64,000 nt of DNA. It comes from Clostridia bacterium. Its GTDB lineage: Bacteria > Bacillota > Clostridia > Lachnospirales > Lachnospiraceae. The stretch is taken from assembly GCA_910576205.1 (NCBI GenBank), contig CAJTHL010000012.1, positions 94,587 through 158,586 on the forward strand. Direction: 5' to 3'. How positions within the stretch are numbered: the first letter of the stretch is position 1; each line of letters starts with the position of its first letter. The notes beneath the pieces were generated by a model that did no database searches, was not told the DNA's origin, and saw nothing but the letters and a program-made list of their open reading frames with translations. The position numbers were made by a program, and so were the translations under genes. Positions 42,493 through 50,403 of this stretch are shown piece after piece.

Positions 42493-44874
42493 TCACTGTT
42501 CATTGAGAAACGGCTGGGGAAACTGGATTTTCACGCCTTTCACCTGCTGTTTCTTTCTGGTAGAGCTGTATTCGTCCACGCAGGCCTCGTAAGCCAGAAT
42601 ACTTTTTCTTTTCACATAAAAGTCCAGAACATTATGAATTTTCCCATAAATCGTCTCCAGTTTTCTCTTACGCAGATATTTGTCCTCTGGCAGTTCATCC
42701 ACAATTCCCGTCGCCTTCAGCAGCGTATCGTACAAAATTACCCGGCTGGTAACGCTTTCCCTCCTGCTGCCGTCCGCCCTGACGCGTTTTTTGTTTCCCG
42801 CCATAATAGCCAGCCGGGACAGCAGATAATAAACGATCTTGAGATTTTCCTCTGACGCGGGAAGCTTTACATCCCTTTCGTCCAGCACCCGCAGATTTTT
42901 CATGGAAAAAGTCAGAAACTGCCCTTTTATGTGAAATGCCGTGGCAAATCCGTAGAGGGGCGGTATTTCCTCATAAAAATATCCCCTTTTCCCCCTCTTT
43001 TCCAGAGGAAGAAAGTTGCCCCTGTAAAGGCCGGTTTCTTTCTCATCCTCATATACCTGGCGTCCTTTTCCGGCCCTGGAGCAGTCGATGGTGATGGTCA
43101 TCCTCCCCATTTTTTCCAGGCTTTTTTCTATAAAGGCTTTTTTCTCCGGCTTCAAGGTTACATCGAAATCCCCGGATAATACCTCATAGATGGTCTTTGG
43201 GTAGATTACCGGGACATGGTTTGTCTCCAGAGTGTATACCGCGTCCGCAATCATCATATCAAAATAAGTGAGCCGCTCTTCTCCATGCGCCTCAATTTTA
43301 TAGGACACCACCATTTCTTTTCCCGGAGAAGCTTCTTTTGCCGGTTTTCTCCGTCCACAATCCACCTGCTTTTCTTCCCCAAGGGTATACGCTCCCTTTC
43401 GGATATCGTTTGCAATCCTGGTATTGTTGTAATAAAGCCCCAGGATTTCGCTCCTTTTTTTCTCTAAAAACGCCTCCTCCTTTTGCCTGACATACTCCGA
43501 CCGCAAAAGTTTTCCGGGCAAAGGCTCCTCAAAATACCTTATGATAAAATCCTGGTAATCCCGGGTTGTGGCGCGGCGCCCTCTCTTTTCCATACAGTGC
43601 CCCGACAGCTCACAGTACTCTGCTATCTTATCCAGGCGGTATTTTCCCAGCTGATACCGGTATTGCGAAATATCTTCGTCAAAGTTATTGTTTGTTCTGA
43701 CATTCTCCAGGAACATCCTGCATATGTCATAATCGTCTGTTATTTTCCTGTTCCTGCGTTTCGCTTCCTCTCTCTCCCTCTTTGACAGCCTGTAGTATAA
43801 GAGAATACATTCCGCCGGTTTGTCATCCCGGCCAGCCCTTCCCGCCTCCTGGTAATACCCCTCCATATCCCTGGGCATATTGTAGTGGATTACAAACCGC
43901 ACATTCTCCTTGTTGATACCCATACCAAAGGCGTTGGTGGCCACCATAACCTGGCAGTCTGGATCTCCCATAAATTTGCGGTAATTATCCTCCCGTTCCT
44001 TCCGGCCACACTCCCCGTGGTAGATGGCGGGATGAAAGGCTCTTTTTTCCAGATAGCCGTAGAGCTTTTCTGTGTCCTCTATGGTGGAACAGTAAATAAT
44101 ACCTGTGTCCTCGGGATGTTTTATCAGATAATTTCTGATAAACCGTTTTTTGGAGGCTTTCCCCACTTTCCGGACAGAAAAGCGCAGGTTCTCCCTCTGG
44201 AATCCTCCACGAACCAGCCCCTGCTTCTCTATTTCCAGGCCCAGCAGACGCTCAATGTCCTCCCTCACGGCCCGGGTGGCCGTCGCTGTAAAAGCTCCCA
44301 TAACCGGGCGTCTTTTCAGATTTCCCACAAATCTCAAAATCTCCAGATAGGCCGGACGGAAGTCATATCCCCACATGGAAATACAGTGGGCCTCGTCCAC
44401 CGCCATAAAATCGATATCCACCTTCTCTGTAAACCGCAGGAAAACCGGGTCCTTCAGTCTTTCCGGGGCTACATACAATATTTTGTATTTTCCCCTGGCG
44501 CAATCAATAAGTATCTGATCTTTATTCTTCTGCATACTGCCAAGATAAGTGGCCGCTATGATTTTTTTCAAGGACGGGTTATCTTCCGGCCGCGTTATCT
44601 GCGCCACCTGGTCCTGCATTAACGAAACAAGGGGCGTTACAACTATGGTAAGCCCCTTAAAATACAACGCCGGAATCTGAAAGCATAAACTCTTGCCGAA
44701 GCCTGTGGGCAGCATCGCCAGCACGTCCCGGCCTGCCATAAGCTCTGTAATACATGCCTTCTGTTCGGGTTTAAACTCTTTATAGGTAAAATATTCCCAA
44801 AGAATCTTCTGCGCCCGCAGAAAATTCTCCTCCTGTTGGATGCCCTTTTCCCCGGAATTTTCCTTCACATCCAC
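42493..44874 (-). CDS. recQ: RecQ-family helicase with unrecognised C-terminal region
   Basis: 3'-5' DNA helicase, 793 residues versus about 600 for ordinary RecQ. Motifs: Q/F region FKPEQKACITELM (34-46), Walker A AMLPTGFGKSLCF (53-65), DEAH box AVDEAHCISMWGYDFRPAY (158-176), FTATAT (195-200), and motifs V/VI VATNAFGMGINKENVRF and YYQEAGRAGRD (340-350). The four-Cys zinc site of the usual RecQ-Ct is not evident, and no HRDC domain follows. Instead, residues about 530-793 contain an unfamiliar region starting RLTYFDMMIADAVYTLETN. ATG at 44874 lacks a clear AGGAGG. It lies next to the mobile-element-like group. Confidence 0.9.
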   Translation of the reverse strand: MDVKENSGEKGIQQEENFLRAQKILWEYFTYKEFKPEQKACITELMAGRDVLAMLPTGFGKSLCFQIPALYFKGLTIVVTPLVSLMQDQVAQITRPEDNPSLKKIIAATYLGSMQKNKDQILIDCARGKYKILYVAPERLKDPVFLRFTEKVDIDFMAVDEAHCISMWGYDFRPAYLEILRFVGNLKRRPVMGAFTATATRAVREDIERLLGLEIEKQGLVRGGFQRENLRFSVRKVGKASKKRFIRNYLIKHPEDTGIIYCSTIEDTEKLYGYLEKRAFHPAIYHGECGRKEREDNYRKFMGDPDCQVMVATNAFGMGINKENVRFVIHYNMPRDMEGYYQEAGRAGRDDKPAECILLYYRLSKREREEAKRRNRKITDDYDICRMFLENVRTNNNFDEDISQYRYQLGKYRLDKIAEYCELSGHCMEKRGRRATTRDYQDFIIRYFEEPLPGKLLRSEYVRQKEEAFLEKKRSEILGLYYNNTRIANDIRKGAYTLGEEKQVDCGRRKPAKEASPGKEMVVSYKIEAHGEERLTYFDMMIADAVYTLETNHVPVIYPKTIYEVLSGDFDVTLKPEKKAFIEKSLEKMGRMTITIDCSRAGKGRQVYEDEKETGLYRGNFLPLEKRGKRGYFYEEIPPLYGFATAFHIKGQFLTFSMKNLRVLDERDVKLPASEENLKIVYYLLSRLAIMAGNKKRVRADGSRRESVTSRVILYDTLLKATGIVDELPEDKYLRKRKLETIYGKIHNVLDFYVKRKSILAYEACVDEYSSTRKKQQVKGVKIQFPQPFLNEQ

Positions 44875-44897
44875 GCCCTCCTCAAAACAAATACCGC

Positions 44898-45332
44898 CTA
44901 CTTCTTCTTGTATTTCTCCTCACAGTATTTGCACCGGTACACCTCTTTCTCCGGGTCTGTCAGCACAAAGACATGGTTAAGCTCCTGCTCAATGGAGGTA
45001 ATACAGCGGGGATTACGGCACTTGATAACATTGGTAATCAGCTTTGGCAGGGTAAGCGTCCGCTTCTCCACAATCTCATTATCCTTAATAATATTTATGG
45101 TAATATTATGGTCGATATAGCCAAGCACATCCAGATCAATATAATCCAGGGAGCACTCAATCTTCATAATATCTTTTTTCCCCATCTTGCTGCTTCTGGC
45201 ATTCTTGATAATAGCCACCGTACAGTCAAGCTTATCCAGGTTCAGATGCTTGTAAATCTCCATGCTTCTTCCGGCCTGGATATGATCCAGCACAAAGCCT
45301 TCCTCGATACGCCCTACGTTCAATACTCCCAT
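44898..45332 (-). CDS. pyrI: Aspartate carbamoyltransferase regulatory subunit
   Basis: Regulatory chain that binds nucleotides and holds the catalytic trimers together. 144 residues, normal. The allosteric part has GRIEEGFVLDHIQAGRSMEI and the C-terminal zinc domain has the four cysteines in CRNPRCITS and YRCKYCEEKYKKK. Its ATG at 45332 overlaps the pyrB stop by one base (TAATG), so translation is coupled and 1:1 production is favoured. Confidence 0.96.
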   Translation of the reverse strand: MGVLNVGRIEEGFVLDHIQAGRSMEIYKHLNLDKLDCTVAIIKNARSSKMGKKDIMKIECSLDYIDLDVLGYIDHNITINIIKDNEIVEKRTLTLPKLITNVIKCRNPRCITSIEQELNHVFVLTDPEKEVYRCKYCEEKYKKK

Positions 45333-46249
45333 TACACATTCACCTCCAGCAATGTAAGAATCAGCGCCATACGCACATATACGCCATACTGCACCTGTCT
45401 GAAATAGGCGGCTCTCGGGTCAGAATCCACCTCCACAGAGATTTCATTTACTCTGGGAAGGGGATGGAGCACCAGCATGTCCGGCCCGGCCAGCTTCATT
45501 TTCTTCTTGTCCAGAATATAGAAATCCTTCAGCCGTACATAGTCCTCCTCATTGAAAAAGCGCTCCCTCTGTACACGGGTCATGTAAAGGATATCCAGGT
45601 TTCCTATAACATCCTCCAGACGTTCCACCTCTTCATAGGAAACGCCTTTCGCGTCCAGCACATCTTCCCGGATATAATCGGGAATGCGAAGCTCTTCCGG
45701 GGAAATAAATACAAAAGAAATGTCATCGTAGCGCACCAGCGCGTTAATTAGGGAATGTACGGTACGGCCAAATTTTAAATCGCCGCAAAGACCAATCTTG
45801 AGATGATTCAGATGTCCCTTTAAGGAACGAATCGTAAGCATATCCGTCAGTGTCTGGGTGGGATGCTGATGCCCCCCGTCCCCGGCATTGATAACGGGAA
45901 TTCCGGAAACCTGTGACGCCACCATGGGCGCGCCCTCCTTGTTGTGGCGCATGGCACAGATATCCGCGTAACAGGAGATCATGCGGATGGTATCCGATAC
46001 GCTCTCTCCCTTAGCCGCCGAGCTGGAAGCCGCATTGGAAAATCCAAGCACTTTTCCTCCAAGCCTAAGCATAGCCGACTCAAAGCTTAAGCGTGTCCTG
46101 GTACTTGGCTCATAAAACAGCGTTGCCAGTATCCTTCCCTCACAGACATGCGCGTATTTGTCTGGATGCCGCTCAATATCATTGGCAAGATCCATAAGCT
46201 TGTCCAGCTCTTCCACGCTGAAATCCAACGGACTCATTAAATGTCGCAT
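45332..46249 (-). CDS. pyrB: Aspartate carbamoyltransferase catalytic subunit
   Basis: Second step of pyrimidine synthesis, carbamoyl phosphate plus aspartate. 305 residues. Carbamoyl-phosphate site [20 protein letters not shown], then [16 protein letters not shown] with the conserved Lys, [42 protein letters not shown] and [10 protein letters not shown]. It is the class that works with PyrI, which follows directly. ATG at 46249 follows AGGAGGAGAATT. No PyrR-type leader is evident in the 180 bp upstream. Confidence 0.97.
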   Translation of the reverse strand: MRHLMSPLDFSVEELDKLMDLANDIERHPDKYAHVCEGRILATLFYEPSTRTRLSFESAMLRLGGKVLGFSNAASSSAAKGESVSDTIRMISCYADICAMRHNKEGAPMVASQVSGIPVINAGDGGHQHPTQTLTDMLTIRSLKGHLNHLKIGLCGDLKFGRTVHSLINALVRYDDISFVFISPEELRIPDYIREDVLDAKGVSYEEVERLEDVIGNLDILYMTRVQRERFFNEEDYVRLKDFYILDKKKMKLAGPDMLVLHPLPRVNEISVEVDSDPRAAYFRQVQYGVYVRMALILTLLEVNV

Positions 46250-46342
46250 AATTCTCCTCCTATTCCAGTTCCATCGTATATCACCATTATTTTATCCTGT
46301 ACTATGTTACATCAAAATACCCGGGATTTCAATAAATATCTT

Positions 46343-46371
46343 TTGCAAAAAGCGCCTTTTTCCTGTATACT
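46343..46371 (+). promoter_or_regulatory. Promoter of the PH-domain gene
   Basis: TTGCAA (46343-46348), 17-nt spacer, TATACT (46366-46371). It may also supply rnpB by read-through, as no terminator lies between. Confidence 0.7.
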
Positions 46372-46431
46372 GTAGGAAAGAAATTTTTCAGCTTCAGAAG
46401 TATGCAGTCTGTGGAGAAAGGAGTCTATCCT

Positions 46432-46812
46432 ATGGAATTTAAAGAACGCAAGCGCTGGCCCTTCTTAGGGCTTCCCTTTACCTTTACCGTGTACACCGTG
46501 AAGGATGAGATTGTCACCATCAACGAAGGCTTTCTAAACCGTGTGGAAAACGACTGCTACATGTACAAAATACAGGATGTCACCCTGCAGGCCAGTCTTA
46601 TAGAGCGCATGTTCGGTCTTGGCACTGTAGTCTGCAATACCGGCGACGTCACCCATCCCAGACTGGTTATGGCCCACATCAAAAATGCCAGAACCATCAA
46701 GGATTTTATACTGGAAAAGTCGGAGGAGCAGCGGCTGAAGCGCAGGACGTTGAATACCCAGAATATCGGAGTTGTTCCGGAATGTGAGCATGAGCCGGAA
46801 GATTCCGACTGA
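46432..46812 (+). CDS. PH-domain (bPH2/DUF304-like) protein
   Basis: 126 residues. [20 protein letters not shown], then [20 protein letters not shown] and [20 protein letters not shown] correspond to the bacterial PH-like domain, where the last stretch is the DVTLxQSLxQRLFGxGTI type core. There are no membrane helices, unlike YdbS and YdbT. The end is acidic (CEHEPEDSD). ATG at 46432 is chosen for the AAAGGAG upstream. It lies directly before rnpB, whose 5' end begins 19 nt after the stop. Confidence 0.82.
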   Translation: MEFKERKRWPFLGLPFTFTVYTVKDEIVTINEGFLNRVENDCYMYKIQDVTLQASLIERMFGLGTVVCNTGDVTHPRLVMAHIKNARTIKDFILEKSEEQRLKRRTLNTQNIGVVPECEHEPEDSD

Positions 46813-46830
46813 TATTTTACCATAAATTTT

Positions 46831-47181
46831 TGGTGAGTATAGCAGATAATCGCGGCTGACAGGTGCCGGAAGGCGTCAGACGAGGAAAGTCCGGGCTCCA
46901 TAGGGCAGGATGCCGGATAACGTCCGGTGGAGGCGACTCCAAGGCCAGTGCAACAGAAATATACCGCCAGCTTTTTGCTGGTAAGGGTGGAAGGGCAGTG
47001 TAAGAGACTACCGCCTGGCTGGTAACAGCCAGGGCACATGTAAACCCCATCCGGAGCAAGACCAGATCGAGACATAAGCCTGCCCGGCTGTCTCAGGTAG
47101 GTCGCTTGAGCCTGCTGGCAACAGCAGGCCTAGATAGATGATTATTCACGACATAACCCGGCTTACCGCTATGCTCACCAC
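46831..47181 (+). ncRNA. rnpB: RNase P RNA (class A)
   Basis: Catalytic RNA of RNase P. The P4 strand and flanks GAGGAAAGTCCGGGCTCC start at about 46880, ACAGAAATATACCGCC follows, and the second P4 strand with its GAGACATAAG-type region lies near 47070. The ends pair as P1: 46832-46843 with 47168-47179 (one G-U wobble). T7 at 47184-47190 can end transcription. The length of about 350 nt and the P-stem set fit class A. Confidence 0.95.
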
Positions 47182-47226
47182 AATTTTTTTCATTGTATTG
47201 TTGACAACAGAGGAGAATATAGATTT

Positions 47227-48120
47227 ATGAAAAAGTCAGAGTTTGCCGCCCTGCTGGAAAAGGGGCCTTTTATTCTGGATGGCGCTACAGGCTCCAACCT
47301 GCTGAAAATGGGAATGCCCCGGGGTATTGCCACTGAGCTGTGGGTGGAGGAGCATCCAAAAGCTATCAGGGAGCTCCAGTCCGCCTATGTGGACGCCGGT
47401 TCCCAGGTCATCTACGCCCCCACTTTTCTGGCCAACCGTATTGGCTTGAAGAGCCATGGCATTGAAGAAAACCGCCTGGCGGATAAGGTAAAATCCCTAA
47501 ACCATACCCTGGTGGGCTACTCCCGGGATGTGGCGTCCGGAAAAGCTCTTGTTGCCGGGGATATCGGCGGCACAGGAAGCTTTATGCAGCCCTATGGCCC
47601 TCTCACTTATGAGGAGCTTCTCTCCTGCTATACCGAGCAGATCTCCTGTCTGGCCGAGGCCGGGGCAGACCTGCTGGTGGTGGAAACCATGATTTCTCTG
47701 GAAGAAACCATGGTGGTGCTGGACGCTGCCGCCGCAGTCTGCGATCTGCCTGTGCTGGCCTCTTTGACCTGTGAGGCGGACGGAAGCCTGTTTTTTGGCG
47801 GCAATATCTTTGACGCCGTGTCCACCCTGGCGGAAATTGGTGCGGATGCCGTCGGCTGCAACTGCTCTGTCGGGCCGGACCAGCTGGAGGCTGTGATCTC
47901 CACCATGGCTTCCCGGACAGAAAAACCCATTATCGCAAAACCCAACGCCGGGATGCCGGTTATCACGGAAACCGGGGAGGCTGTCTACAGCATGGGGCCG
48001 GAGGATTTTGGTCAGCATATGGGAAAGCTGCGAAAGGCCGGGGCCTCTGTCCTTGGGGGATGCTGTGGGACGGGGCCGGAATATATCCGGGCTCTGGTTC
48101 AGCAAATCCGGAAACAATAA
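47227..48120 (+). CDS. Homocysteine S-methyltransferase domain protein (MetH N-terminal/BHMT-like)
   Basis: Stand-alone homocysteine-binding methyltransferase domain, 297 residues. Start GPFILDGATGSNLLKMGMP, and zinc ligands are the Cys in GCNCSVGPD and the pair in LGGCCGTGPEYI. It can use S-methylmethionine, betaine or, with other subunits, a corrinoid or folate donor; the donor cannot be inferred. ATG at 47227 follows AGAGGAGAATATAG. Nothing in the neighbourhood (rnpB, sigma factor) helps to define the role. Confidence 0.88.
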   Translation: MKKSEFAALLEKGPFILDGATGSNLLKMGMPRGIATELWVEEHPKAIRELQSAYVDAGSQVIYAPTFLANRIGLKSHGIEENRLADKVKSLNHTLVGYSRDVASGKALVAGDIGGTGSFMQPYGPLTYEELLSCYTEQISCLAEAGADLLVVETMISLEETMVVLDAAAAVCDLPVLASLTCEADGSLFFGGNIFDAVSTLAEIGADAVGCNCSVGPDQLEAVISTMASRTEKPIIAKPNAGMPVITETGEAVYSMGPEDFGQHMGKLRKAGASVLGGCCGTGPEYIRALVQQIRKQ

Positions 48121-48142
48121 TATCCCAGAATATCTTCATCTT

Positions 48143-48192
48143 AAAAAATACCCTCAGCTGACCAGGCTAATGCCTCTGTCAACTGGGGGTAT
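48143..48192 (-). terminator. Terminator of the anti-sigma gene
   Basis: Arms 48148-48162 and 48178-48192 pair over 15 positions with two imperfect pairs, with an inner AGGC/GCCT stem. On the minus strand it ends in T6, so it serves the sigma/anti-sigma transcript. Confidence 0.8.
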
Positions 48193-48206
48193 AAGTTAGC
48201 AGAAAT

Positions 48207-49706
48207 TTACTTAAGTTTACTATACATCGGATTCTCCATTATATTTTGCGTAGCGTCAAACTCCAGCAGAAGCTCCGAGCTCTCATCTGCCAGGATATCT
48301 TCATCCACCGCAAAGACCAATGTGTAAGTAAGCATATCTCCCGGCTTTAAATTCCGGAAAAAGAAGGAGTGTGCTCTTTTATCCCCTTCCAGATTTTCCG
48401 GCTGATCGAAGTAAAAAGCCATATTGTCCATCTGCAGGCTATAGCCTTCACCGGGCACCGCCAGATAGAAGTCCTCCTTCCAGTGATATGTTCCGTCCCC
48501 AGACTTCGACATGCGTTTCAAGCTTCCATTCACAGCAGTTCCACTCCCGCCGGACTCTCCATACTGATTTAAAACAACCTTTACTGCCATAAACCTGCAG
48601 GAAACCGTCTCCTCTCCCAGAATTTCTCCATCTTTTCCGTAATGAGTCCGCAGATAGGGCTTGTGGGTTCCGTCCGTCTCCAGCCAGGGAGCCAGCCATT
48701 CCATTTCACAAACGCCAGCCTCTGTGTAGCCGGGAATATCATACAGGCTGTCCAGAATCTGTACATCCTCCACTTTTATTTTACAGCCGGAGAATTCGCA
48801 ATCCAGTTCCTCTCCCAGGGGAGTAAGCTCTTCCTCCTTCAACCCCCGGGCAACCAGTTCCTCCATCTTTTTCTGGTAGGCATCCTCCATGGCATCCTTT
48901 GCCTGCGTGTCCTCCGGAAGATCATAGGACAGATCCGTATTTTCCGTCACGGTGATCTCCAGGTTTTCCGCTACTTTCCGTACCTCCTCCAAAGGTACAA
49001 TGGTGTCGCCATGAATCCAGATTACAAAGCCCTGTTCCGCATTAAACAGGAAAATCCCCTTTCCCCTGTCGTATTTCTCTTCATCCTGGAAGGTAATCAC
49101 ATGGGCCTCCATGCCCTGAATAGTAGTTCGCTCAATGTTTTCCACATAATCGAAAGACAGATTTTTCTTTATCTGGTCAATATTTACCACATTGAGAGGG
49201 GAGACGGAAATGCCGTGTCCAGGATTTTCCTCTGTCCAGTATTTTCCTATATCATGCTCCTCCATTCCCGCTGGCAGATAGCCTGCCTTTACCTTGACCT
49301 CCACAGGCTGTAGTTCATAATTGACTGCAAATTCATAGACAGCTTTCCCCTTGTCCTCCTTTACGGTCTTGGAGAAATACCCCATAGCCGCAGCAGCTAC
49401 CAGTCCTGTGGCCATAATCATCACTGCCGCAACAGCCACCAGGGCCATTCTCCGCAGGGAATGACCTCTGTGCAGCCGGACCTTTCCCTCCTGGTTTCCG
49501 TTGTCTATTCTCTCCGCCATTTTGTGGCTTTTATCCTGTCTTTCCATATTCTTCCGTTTTTCCGCCATATTTTGCACTTCGCACTCCTCTCTTACCTTTT
49601 TGTAAGCTGCCTGTATCCGCTTCTCGGATTCCGCTGATAACACCAGTGGCCGTTTTAATCGTTCTCTCATTTTCTCTTCCACTTTGCCTTTATTTTCCTG
49701 TCCCAT
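48207..49706 (-). CDS. Anti-sigma factor-like membrane protein
   Basis: 499 residues in three parts: an acidic/basic cytoplasmic N-terminus (1-85) with ERLKRPLVLSAESEKRIQAA, one membrane helix at about 86-110 (MALVAVAAVMIMATGLVAAA), and a long outer part. The outer part has a DUF4367-like first half (LPAGMEEHDIGKYW, VVNIDQIKKNLSF) and a second half with VAVDEDILADESSELLLEF. Position right after an ECF sigma gene, 27 bp apart, makes it the likely membrane-held inhibitor. The cytoplasmic part has no zinc-binding HisXXXCys motif. It starts at ATG 49706 after AAAGGAGCACCC. Confidence 0.75.
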   Translation of the reverse strand: MGQENKGKVEEKMRERLKRPLVLSAESEKRIQAAYKKVREECEVQNMAEKRKNMERQDKSHKMAERIDNGNQEGKVRLHRGHSLRRMALVAVAAVMIMATGLVAAAAMGYFSKTVKEDKGKAVYEFAVNYELQPVEVKVKAGYLPAGMEEHDIGKYWTEENPGHGISVSPLNVVNIDQIKKNLSFDYVENIERTTIQGMEAHVITFQDEEKYDRGKGIFLFNAEQGFVIWIHGDTIVPLEEVRKVAENLEITVTENTDLSYDLPEDTQAKDAMEDAYQKKMEELVARGLKEEELTPLGEELDCEFSGCKIKVEDVQILDSLYDIPGYTEAGVCEMEWLAPWLETDGTHKPYLRTHYGKDGEILGEETVSCRFMAVKVVLNQYGESGGSGTAVNGSLKRMSKSGDGTYHWKEDFYLAVPGEGYSLQMDNMAFYFDQPENLEGDKRAHSFFFRNLKPGDMLTYTLVFAVDEDILADESSELLLEFDATQNIMENPMYSKLK

Positions 49707-49733
49707 GGGTGCTCCTTTCCCCGGTATTTTCCC

Positions 49734-50237
49734 CTAAGCCAGCTCCGGAAAAAACATCCGCTTGATCTTTTCCCTGCCCCGGATCAGCTTTGATTTCACT
49801 GTGCCCTCTTTTTTACCCAGTATTTCCGCAATTTCCCTGGTTTTAAATCCCCATACATAATACAGAATCATCAACAGCCGTTCTTCCTCCGGCAAAGGCT
49901 CCAGGTAATCCAGGAATTCCCTGTTTTCTTCAGACCTGGCCGCCGGTTTCCAGTCCACCATCTGTTCCAGGCTCACTGTCCTCTGATTCCTCTTCCAGAT
50001 ACCCTGGCAGTTATTTATCAGAATCCGCACCATCCAGGTGGAGAAATAGCGGGGCTCCCTAAGGGAGCCCAGATGTTCAAAACAATCCAGGATAGTCTCT
50101 GAAACTGCGTCGGCCGCATCCTCCTCCCGCTTCAGATAGCTAAGGGCAATCTTAAACATGGACTGCTTGTGTCGTTCCATCAGCTCTACAAAAGCGTCTC
50201 CATCGTAAGCCTGGGCACGTCGTATCAGCTCTTCCAT
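49734..50237 (-). CDS. ECF-type RNA polymerase sigma factor
   Basis: 167 residues. Region 2 is at about 5-75 (DAFVELMERHKQSMFKIALS, YLKREEDAADAVSETIL) and region 4 at about 105-160 (EERLLMILYYVWGFKTREIA, LGKKEGTVKSKLIRGREKI). It lacks the C-terminal SnoaL-type extension. ATG at 50237 is preferred over GTG 50240 because AAGGAGGTGTGTG precedes it. Paired with a membrane anti-sigma factor; a self-regulated promoter is probable but I could not identify one with confidence. Confidence 0.92.
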   Translation of the reverse strand: MEELIRRAQAYDGDAFVELMERHKQSMFKIALSYLKREEDAADAVSETILDCFEHLGSLREPRYFSTWMVRILINNCQGIWKRNQRTVSLEQMVDWKPAARSEENREFLDYLEPLPEEERLLMILYYVWGFKTREIAEILGKKEGTVKSKLIRGREKIKRMFFPELA

Positions 50238-50361
50238 CACACACCTCCTTGATATTCGGGCCCTTCCTTTCTTTTAAATGTACATTCACCTATTAGACCG
50301 CAAAATATTCCGTTTGGATGCATGCTAAAAATTATTCCCGAAATTTATGCCTCTTTTGGGA

Positions 50362-50398
50362 TAAAAAAATCCCCAGGAAAGCTCCCGGGGATTTTTCT
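50362..50398. terminator. Terminator of the histidine kinase gene
   Basis: AAAATCCCC-AGGAAAGCTCC-CGGGGATTTTT forms a strong hairpin with T5 in both directions. It closes the kinase-Hpt transcript and shields the sigma promoter. Confidence 0.88.
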
Positions 50399-50403
50399 GT
50401 ATC

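Noticed and set aside
43885..44622. 245-residue plus-strand open frame
   Set aside because: Antisense to the recQ helicase motifs.
38600..44900. Integrated element with attachment sites
   Set aside because: I found no integrase, no tRNA gene and no direct repeats at the borders, so only a derived module can be claimed.
46250..46342. PyrR-type attenuator before pyrB
   Set aside because: No PyrR-binding loop or terminator/antiterminator pair could be seen in this interval.
46557..47075. 172-residue minus-strand open frame
   Set aside because: Lies over the PH-domain gene and RNase P RNA; no ribosome site.
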